The position numbers and the translations under genes were made by a program. This document shows positions 1 to 5,322 of a DNA stretch of 5,322 bases, one piece after another. The notes below the pieces were generated by a model. The model ran no database searches, was not told where the DNA came from, and saw only the letters and a list, made by a program, of their open reading frames with translations. Source of the DNA: an uncultured Actinomycetes bacterium (GTDB lineage Bacteria > Actinomycetota > Actinomycetes > Nanopelagicales > Nanopelagicaceae); contig CAITID010000020.1 in NCBI GenBank assembly GCA_903892335.1, positions 1 through 5,322 on the forward strand. Reading direction: 5' to 3'. Each line of letters begins with the position of its first letter. The stretch's first letter is position 1.

Positions 1-262
1 GCAAGAGCTAGAGATAAAAGAGGGTACTAACAGTGGCGCAACTGTTACCTTAAAAGGATTAGGTGTAACAAAACTTCGTGGAACTGGGCGCGGTGATTTA
101 ATTGCACATATTGATGTACAAACTCCAAGTAAGTTAAACAAGGAGCAAACAGAGTTGTTAAAGAAATTTGCTCAACTTCGAGGTGATTCACCAGATAAAG
201 TTTTGGTCCACACACATAAGGATGAAGGATTCTTTGGGCGCGTGCGAAACGCCTTCCGCTGA
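1..262 (+). CDS. dnaJ: Chaperone DnaJ (Hsp40), C-terminal part only
   Basis: This is the 3' end of a dnaJ gene whose start lies outside the window. Reading from base 2 gives 86 residues ending in TGA at 260-262. DnaJ is the cytoplasmic J-domain co-chaperone that delivers unfolded proteins to DnaK and stimulates its ATPase. The visible part is the end of the second substrate-binding beta-domain and the tail. It shows the GxxSGxxxxLKGLGV pattern, then LRGTGRGDLIAHIDVQTP, a helical segment (LNKEQTELLKKFAQLRG), and the C-terminal GFFGRVRNAFR typical of actinobacterial DnaJ. The J domain, Gly/Phe linker and zinc fingers are not visible. A dnaJ directly followed by rsmE usually belongs to the hrcA–dnaJ type locus in Actinobacteria, so heat-shock control is plausible but cannot be checked here. 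The TGA shares its A with the ATG of rsmE. Confidence 0.93.
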   Translation, partial: QELEIKEGTNSGATVTLKGLGVTKLRGTGRGDLIAHIDVQTPSKLNKEQTELLKKFAQLRGDSPDKVLVHTHKDEGFFGRVRNAFR

Positions 263-978
263 TGCTCTCCCTATTTTTTGTTGAGGAGTTAGCACCTGGT
301 AAAACACAGGAGTTAAGTGGGGATGAGGGTCATCACGCAGTCTCAGTGATGCGACTTCAAATCGGTGAGCAAATAAAAATTGCGGATAATTCAGGTAATT
401 GGGTAAGTGGTGGGATCACAGAAATCAGTAAAAAAAGTTTGAAAATAGAGGTAAGTGATCGTGGCAGCGTGCGGGCCTTAGTACCTGAGCTAATTGTGGT
501 TCAGGCGGTTACAAAAGCTGATCGCAACAAGGAGATGCTGGAGTTACTTACGGTCGCCGGTGCTGACCAGATAATTCCATGGCAGGCAGAGCGTTGCATA
601 AGTAAATGGCAGAGTGATTCGGCGAGTAAGTGGTTGGTTGCCATTAAAGAGGCGGCTAAGCAATCGCGTCGAGTTAAATTACCAGTTCTAAGTAATGAAG
701 TTTCTACTAATCAACTAGTTAAATTGTTTAATCCTGATGATCAAATCATCATTTTGCATGAGGCAGCGCATGCTGGGATTTCAACTTTTCAATTACGTGC
801 GGATACTAAGCGAATTTTTATTATTATTGGTCCAGAAGGTGGCATTACTGAAAATGAAATCACGCAGTTACTTTCGGCAAATGGTGTAATACTTCAACTG
901 GGTGAGAATGTATTGCGTTCAGCTCATGCTGGCTTTGCAGCTCTTTCTGCGGTTTCAACTTTGATTGGGCGTTGGTAA
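262..978 (+). CDS. rsmE: 16S rRNA (uracil(1498)-N3)-methyltransferase RsmE
   Basis: RsmE is a SAM-dependent SPOUT-class (trefoil-knot) enzyme that methylates N3 of U1498 in helix 44 of 16S rRNA, acting on the assembled 30S subunit. The 238-residue product has the usual family length. The N-terminal PUA-like RNA-binding part carries GHHAVSVMRL (residues 23-32). The SPOUT domain begins near QAVTKADRNKEMLELL (81-96) and has EAAKQSRR (130-137), the knot motif IIGPEGG (188-194) and LGENVLR (213-219). After LR the sequence reads SAHAG, where other members I know have TxTA-like residues; this is a mild variation. ATG at 262 overlaps the dnaJ stop by one base (TGATG) and has no clear Shine-Dalgarno sequence, which points to translational coupling to dnaJ. 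The HIT gene follows after 2 bases. Confidence 0.95.
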   Translation: MLSLFFVEELAPGKTQELSGDEGHHAVSVMRLQIGEQIKIADNSGNWVSGGITEISKKSLKIEVSDRGSVRALVPELIVVQAVTKADRNKEMLELLTVAGADQIIPWQAERCISKWQSDSASKWLVAIKEAAKQSRRVKLPVLSNEVSTNQLVKLFNPDDQIIILHEAAHAGISTFQLRADTKRIFIIIGPEGGITENEITQLLSANGVILQLGENVLRSAHAGFAALSAVSTLIGRW

Positions 979-980
979 TC

Positions 981-1325
981 ATGAGCGATCAAAATTGTTT
1001 ATTTTGCAAGATAGTATCCGGCCAGATTCCTGCAACAATTATTGAAAAAAATGATCGAGTAACTGCATTTAATGACATCACGCCCCAGGCCCCGATCCAT
1101 GTATTGATCATTCCAAATCAACATTTCACCACGATGGCGCAGGTAGCCGAGAATGACCTAAAGCTTGTTGGTGAGATTATTGAGATGGCAGATAAGCTGG
1201 CAAAACAGCTAGGGGTGCAAAGTTATCGAACCAATATAAACACCGGTGCAGATGCGGGGCAATCAGTTTTTCACGCTCATTTACATCTTCTTGGTGGGCG
1301 TGCTTTCGCATGGCCGCCCGGTTAA
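981..1325 (+). CDS. Histidine-triad (HIT/HINT-like) nucleotide-binding protein
   Basis: A small cytoplasmic HIT-superfamily protein of 114 residues, full length for the HINT branch. Family members are dimeric purine-nucleoside phosphoramidase or nucleotide hydrolases; the physiological substrate of the bacterial ones is mostly unclear. It shows C6xxC9 near the N-terminus (a zinc-type pair found in many HINT-like proteins), NTGADAGQSVFHAHLHLLGG with the triad H98-x-H100-x-H102, and the characteristic WPPG C-terminus. The second triad residue pairs with the upstream NTG loop that contacts the phosphate in known structures. ATG at 981 is the preferred start: it gives MSDQNCLFCKI, the normal family N-terminus. 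An in-frame TTG at 972 would only add three residues inside rsmE. The gene starts 2 bases after rsmE stops and its last 16 bases overlap phoH, so it is almost certainly part of the same transcript. Confidence 0.93.
   Translation: MSDQNCLFCKIVSGQIPATIIEKNDRVTAFNDITPQAPIHVLIIPNQHFTTMAQVAENDLKLVGEIIEMADKLAKQLGVQSYRTNINTGADAGQSVFHAHLHLLGGRAFAWPPG
1293..1298 (+). promoter_or_regulatory. Possible ribosome binding site for phoH
   Basis: GGTGGG lies 11 bases upstream of the ATG at 1310, inside the end of the HIT gene, where it encodes part of LGGR. It is only a partial Shine-Dalgarno match with slightly long spacing. It is listed because it favours the start at 1310 over the in-frame ATG at 1343, which has no purine-rich stretch upstream. 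The bases are also fixed by the conserved LLGG residues, so the match may be chance. Confidence 0.3.
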
Positions 1326-2335
1326 ATATAGAATTATCTGCAATGGACCCCAGAGTTATTAAATTACCAGCCGCCTTTTCCATGGTGGCATTAGTCGGCC
1401 CAAATGATTCTTACTTTCGAATTCTAGAAAATCGTTTCCCAGATCTTGCAATTACCATCCGAGGTAATGAGATTTATGTAAAGGGTGAAGAATCACAGAG
1501 TAAGCAATTTAGTGATTTGGTAGAAGAGCTAATTGCGATCCTACGTGGTGGTCAAAATTTGAGTGAGGATATGGTCACTCGTTCAGTTTCAATGATTAAA
1601 CATGATCCAGCCCAACATCCAGCGGAGGTTTTAACCTTAAATATTTTGAGCAATCGTGGCAAAACAATTAGGCCAAAGACTGCAAATCAAAAGAAATATG
1701 TTGATGCAATAGATTTAAACACTATAACTTTTGGAATTGGCCCGGCTGGATCTGGAAAAACATATTTAGCGATGGCCAAGGCGATTCAAGCTTTGCAATC
1801 TAAGCAAGTAAATAGAATCATTTTAACTAGGCCAGCCGTTGAAGCGGGCGAGCATCTAGGCTTCTTACCTGGATCGCTAAATGAAAAAATTGATCCGTAC
1901 CTTCGTCCATTATTTGATGCGTTGCATGACATGCTCGATCAAGATGCTATTCCAAGATTGATGAGTACCGGTGTGATTGAAGTGGCCCCACTTGCTTATA
2001 TGCGCGGTCGAACCTTAAATGATGCATTCATTATTTTAGATGAGGCCCAAAATACGACGCCAGAGCAGATGAAGATGTTTTTAACCAGACTTGGATTCGG
2101 TTCAAAGATGGTAGTTACCGGTGATACAACTCAGGTAGATCTTCCAAATCATGCCAAGTCGGGTTTAAAAGTAGTCCAGGATATTTTGGCAGAAGTTGAA
2201 GATATCTCCTTTATGCATTTAACAGCGGAGGATGTAGTTCGAAATAGATTAGTTGGAGACATTGTTACCGCTTATGGTGCCTGGGATGAAAATCTTGCTA
2301 AAACCACCTTTCCAATTCGTAGTGAGAAGCGGTGA
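1310..2335 (+). CDS. PhoH-like ATPase (PhoH/YbeZ family)
   Basis: A cytoplasmic P-loop ATPase of the PhoH family, 341 residues, close to the usual 320-350. The family is linked to RNA metabolism; its E. coli relative YbeZ partners YbeY in rRNA maturation, and ybeY is the next gene here. The exact reaction is not settled. The N-terminal region (about 15-80) contains VALVGPND and ITIRGNEIYVKG, as in relatives. The ATPase domain runs from about 125 to 325, with Walker A GPAGSGKT (144-151), the family block ILTRPAVEAGEHLGFLPG (171-188), Walker B IILDEAQN (241-248), and VTGDTTQVDLP (269-279). ATG at 1310 overlaps the HIT gene by 16 bases; an alternative ATG at 1343 would remove 11 poorly conserved residues and all overlap. 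The TGA at 2333-2335 is in the same reading frame as ybeY. Confidence 0.95.
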   Translation: MAARLNIELSAMDPRVIKLPAAFSMVALVGPNDSYFRILENRFPDLAITIRGNEIYVKGEESQSKQFSDLVEELIAILRGGQNLSEDMVTRSVSMIKHDPAQHPAEVLTLNILSNRGKTIRPKTANQKKYVDAIDLNTITFGIGPAGSGKTYLAMAKAIQALQSKQVNRIILTRPAVEAGEHLGFLPGSLNEKIDPYLRPLFDALHDMLDQDAIPRLMSTGVIEVAPLAYMRGRTLNDAFIILDEAQNTTPEQMKMFLTRLGFGSKMVVTGDTTQVDLPNHAKSGLKVVQDILAEVEDISFMHLTAEDVVRNRLVGDIVTAYGAWDENLAKTTFPIRSEKR

Positions 2336-2337
2336 TC
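2331..2337 (+). promoter_or_regulatory. Extended Shine-Dalgarno match upstream of an ATA start for ybeY
   Basis: GGTGATC spans the phoH stop codon and matches seven bases of the complement of the standard bacterial 16S rRNA tail (AGGAGGTGATC). In that alignment the GGAGG position would end at 2332, leaving 9 bases before ATA at 2342, a normal spacing. The ATT at 2348 would be 15 bases away. The TTG at 2393 has only a weak GAG nearby. GGTGAT also occurs often as a Gly-Asp codon pair in this window, so the match supports the start but does not prove it. The 16S sequence of this organism is assumed, not seen. Confidence 0.45.
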
Positions 2338-2341
2338 TGCA

Positions 2342-2779
2342 ATAAAAATTGAATTAGAAAATATTTCTGATTACAAATGCGATGAGACCGGCTTGATATC
2401 TGTAGCAGATTTCACGCTTAACAAAATGGGTGTACACCCAGATTGTGAGTTAAATATTCGCTTAGTAAATGAGGCCGAAATTACGGAACTGCATATCAAA
2501 TGGATGGATCTACCTGGCCCAACTGATGTGCTCTCATTTCCAATGGATGAGGTAAAACCAAATTCAAAGGCGGATGGACCAGCAATTGTGGGCGACATTG
2601 TTTTGTGTCCGGCCTTTGCTGAAAAAAATGAGAAACAATCATTAGCTAAAGAGCTAGAACTTCTTACCGTGCATGGCGTTCTTCATTTGTTAGGTTTTGA
2701 TCATGCCGATTTAGATCAAGAGCGGGCGATGTTTGAGCTGCAAGAGGATCTACTAAGTAAGTGGCGGGCTAGCGCATGA
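2342..2779 (+). CDS. ybeY: Endoribonuclease YbeY (rRNA maturation factor), likely ATA start
   Basis: YbeY is a zinc-dependent single-strand endoribonuclease needed for 16S rRNA 3'-end processing and 70S quality control. From ATA at 2342 the product is 145 residues, near the usual 150. It shows IKIELENIS at the start (the conserved first beta-strand of the family), GPTDVLSFPMDE (59-70), the GDI strand (84-86), and the zinc site H111-x3-H115-x5-H121 in HGVLHLLGFDH. No ATG, GTG or TTG lies in frame between the phoH stop and TTG at 2393. Starting at that TTG gives 128 residues and loses the first strand, so a gene finder would probably call the short form. ATA at 2342 (or less likely ATT at 2348) is inferred from homology, the ribosome-binding match just upstream and the 6-base distance from phoH. 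The 3' end overlaps corC as ATGA. Identity is very sure; the start is not. Confidence 0.9.
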   Translation: MKIELENISDYKCDETGLISVADFTLNKMGVHPDCELNIRLVNEAEITELHIKWMDLPGPTDVLSFPMDEVKPNSKADGPAIVGDIVLCPAFAEKNEKQSLAKELELLTVHGVLHLLGFDHADLDQERAMFELQEDLLSKWRASA

Positions 2780-4071
2780 CATTAATTAATTTACTTCTTA
2801 TTATCTCTCTATTGCTCTTTGCTGGCTTCTTAGCTGGAAGTGAGTCTGCATTAACATCTCTATCTCGGATATTAATTGAGGAAATTGTTGAGAGCAAACC
2901 TAGATATGAAAAACGTTTTCAGCGTCTATTAGAAAATCCAGCTCGATACTTAAATGTTTTGCTATTGGTTCGAAAAGGTTGTGAGTTAACTGCAACGGTT
3001 TTAGTAGCAGATTATGCAATTACTGGTGAGGATAGCAACTTCCTAGTTTTGGCTAGCGTGGTATTGATAATGCTTGCCATTTCCTATGTAGTAGTTGGAG
3101 TTGGACCACGTACCTTAGGAAAACAACATGCATTAAGTTGGGCAAGGCCTGCCGTTCTTACCGCTGATTTACTAGCTAAATTACTTGGCCCGTTAACCAA
3201 CCTTTTAATATCAATTGGAAATGCGCTAACACCTGGACGTGGCTTTAAGTCTGGCCCATTTGCAAGTGAAGCTGAGTTTCGCGATCTAGTTGATCAAGCA
3301 AGTGAAAGTGGCTTTGTCGAAGAGTCAGAGCGCGAGATGATCCACTCCGTCTTTGATTTAGGTGAAACTTTAGTTCGTGAATTAATGGTTCCACGTACTG
3401 AAATGGTTTGGATTGAATCTGGAAAAACTTTGCGTCAAGGTTTATCACTTGCCTTGCGATCTGGTTTTACCCGTATCCCTGTGATCTCAGAAAATCTAGA
3501 TAATGTAATTGGTATTGCCTACGTTAAAGATTTAGCCAAGCGCGTTCATGAGCACCACGAGGCAGAGCAAAATGAGAATGTGGAAGAGCATTTACGTAAG
3601 GCAACTTTTGTGCCAGAAACGAAAACGGCTGCAGATTTATTAAAAGAGATGCAGTCAGATCAAATCCATATGGCGATTGTGGTTGATGAGTACGGTGGAA
3701 CTGCTGGTTTGATTACGATCGAAGATATTTTAGAGGAGATAGTTGGTGAAATTGCTGATGAGTATGACGATGATGAAACTGAGGAGATTGAGTGGCTCTC
3801 TGAAGATCGAGCACGTATCTCAACTCGATTGCATGTAGAGGATTTTGCGCAGGAGTTTAAGAGTGAGTTTTCATCGGAGGAGGTTGCAGATGTTGACACC
3901 ATTGGTGGCTTAATCGCTAAACATCTTGGCCGAGTACCAATTCCGGGCAGCACAATTACCGTGCCGGGCTGGAAGTTAACAGCGGAGCGACCAGCTGGCA
4001 GAAGGCATCGAATAATTACCGTCTTAGCGGAGCGAGTTACGCAGGTAAGTGAAGTGAGCGATCACTTATAG
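2776..4071 (+). CDS. CNNM/CorC-type membrane protein with CBS pair (HlyC/CorC family transporter)
   Basis: An inner-membrane protein of 431 residues, often annotated as hemolysin-like. Relatives (CorC, MpfA, CNNM) are linked to Mg2+ or Co2+ efflux and homeostasis; the ion here is inferred from family only. The order is: a CNNM/DUF21 domain with hydrophobic segments at about 3-20, 59-80, 88-109 and 126-149; a linker with EREMIHSVFDLGETLVRELM (185-204); CBS 1 (about 202-260, starting VRELMVPRTEM); CBS 2 (about 275-330, with VVDEYGGTAGLITIEDILEE at 302-321); an acidic stretch (IADEYDDDETEEIE, 326-339); and a C-terminal CorC_HlyC domain (about 345-420). The tandem CBS domains bind adenine nucleotides in known members. 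ATG at 2776 overlaps the ybeY stop by four bases, and GGCGGG at 2763-2768 could serve as a binding site. In many Actinobacteria this gene is followed by cdd and/or era; here neither follows. Confidence 0.93.
   Translation: MTLINLLLIISLLLFAGFLAGSESALTSLSRILIEEIVESKPRYEKRFQRLLENPARYLNVLLLVRKGCELTATVLVADYAITGEDSNFLVLASVVLIMLAISYVVVGVGPRTLGKQHALSWARPAVLTADLLAKLLGPLTNLLISIGNALTPGRGFKSGPFASEAEFRDLVDQASESGFVEESEREMIHSVFDLGETLVRELMVPRTEMVWIESGKTLRQGLSLALRSGFTRIPVISENLDNVIGIAYVKDLAKRVHEHHEAEQNENVEEHLRKATFVPETKTAADLLKEMQSDQIHMAIVVDEYGGTAGLITIEDILEEIVGEIADEYDDDETEEIEWLSEDRARISTRLHVEDFAQEFKSEFSSEEVADVDTIGGLIAKHLGRVPIPGSTITVPGWKLTAERPAGRRHRIITVLAERVTQVSEVSDHL
4046..4068. repeat. Palindrome overlapping the 3' end of corC, just before the FAH gene
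   Basis: TAAGTGA (4046-4052) and TCACTTA (4062-4068) are perfect 7-base inverted repeats separated by 9 bases. A second left arm, AAGTGA at 4052-4057, can instead pair with TCACTT at 4062-4067 around a GCGA loop, so the RNA could form either hairpin. No run of T follows, so this is not a standard intrinsic terminator. The position, ending 12 bases before the FAH start codon, would suit an operator or an RNA structure affecting initiation. The bases also encode the poorly constrained C-terminus of the CorC-type protein. Function is unproven. Confidence 0.4.
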
Positions 4072-4074
4072 AAT
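4069..4074 (+). promoter_or_regulatory. Candidate -10 element for leaderless transcription of the FAH–gltX pair
   Basis: TAGAAT matches five of six bases of TATAAT and the actinobacterial TANNNT pattern. It ends 6 bases before the A of the ATG at 4081, so transcription would begin at or next to the start codon. The FAH gene has no Shine-Dalgarno sequence, as expected for a leaderless mRNA, which is common in Actinobacteria. There is no recognisable -35 element 17 bases upstream (TAAGTG there), although many actinobacterial promoters rely mainly on the -10. The hexamer includes the corC stop codon TAG, so it could be accidental in AT-rich DNA. Confidence 0.35.
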
Positions 4075-4080
4075 TAATGT

Positions 4081-5322
<1,242 letters not shown>

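Noticed and set aside
430..436. A7 tracts at 430-436, 1045-1051 and 2622-2628 as possible frameshift or phase-variation sites
   Set aside because: The protein frames continue normally through each tract with full-length conserved products, and such runs are expected in AT-rich lysine/asparagine codons.
1177..1383. Reverse-strand open frame of 68 codons across HIT and phoH, and similar reverse frames elsewhere (for example 2371-2598, 3660-3953, 5028-5294)
   Set aside because: They lie opposite strongly conserved genes, show no recognisable domain, and have low-complexity or odd composition; they are shadows of the coding strand.
2333..2335. TGA as a sense codon (recoded genetic code)
   Set aside because: TGA ends dnaJ, phoH and ybeY at the places where these families normally end, and Trp is coded by TGG throughout.
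3893..3898. TTGACA inside corC as a -35 promoter element
   Set aside because: No suitable -10 sits 16-18 bases downstream, and the bases encode conserved residues (VDT) of the CorC_HlyC domain.
4052..4067. AAGTGA-GCGA-TCACTT hairpin as a rho-independent terminator of corC
   Set aside because: The stem is only 6 base pairs, not GC-rich, and no T run follows.

Overview
The window is a dense, one-directional run of housekeeping genes from a low-GC actinobacterium. G+C is about 40%, judged by eye from sample lines. The gene order dnaJ–rsmE–HIT–phoH–ybeY–corC, and the pair FAH–gltX, are both arrangements I associate with Actinobacteria. The protein signatures agree: the DnaJ tail, the YbeY motif WMDLPGPTDVLSFP, and the HIT protein ending in WPPG. 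Low GC, almost no intergenic DNA and overlapping genes suggest a streamlined planktonic lineage such as the freshwater acI group (Nanopelagicales). That placement is inference.

Layout, all on the + strand: 1-262 is the 3' end of dnaJ. 262-978 is rsmE (16S rRNA m3U1498 methyltransferase). 981-1325 is a histidine-triad nucleotide-binding protein. 1310-2335 is a PhoH-like ATPase. 2342-2779 is ybeY (rRNA-maturation endonuclease), probably starting at ATA. 2776-4071 is a CNNM/CorC-type membrane protein with a CBS pair. 4081-4869 is a fumarylacetoacetate-hydrolase-family enzyme. 4862-5322 is the 5' part of gltX (glutamyl-tRNA synthetase). Neighbours overlap by up to 16 bases or are at most 9 bases apart. 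There is no non-coding stretch over 10 bases, no RNA gene, no repeat array, no mobile element and no convincing terminator.

The first six genes look like one co-transcribed and largely translationally coupled unit centred on protein folding and ribosome/RNA quality control. The 9-base gap at 4072-4080 seems to join this block to a second one (FAH–gltX). A TAGAAT hexamer placed for a leaderless start and an overlapping palindrome suggest a promoter there.

I see no new biological system. The observation most worth checking is the start of ybeY. The conserved first strand of the protein is encoded upstream of the first ATG/GTG/TTG, with an ATA codon at the expected position, preceded by a 7-base match to the expected 16S rRNA 3' tail.
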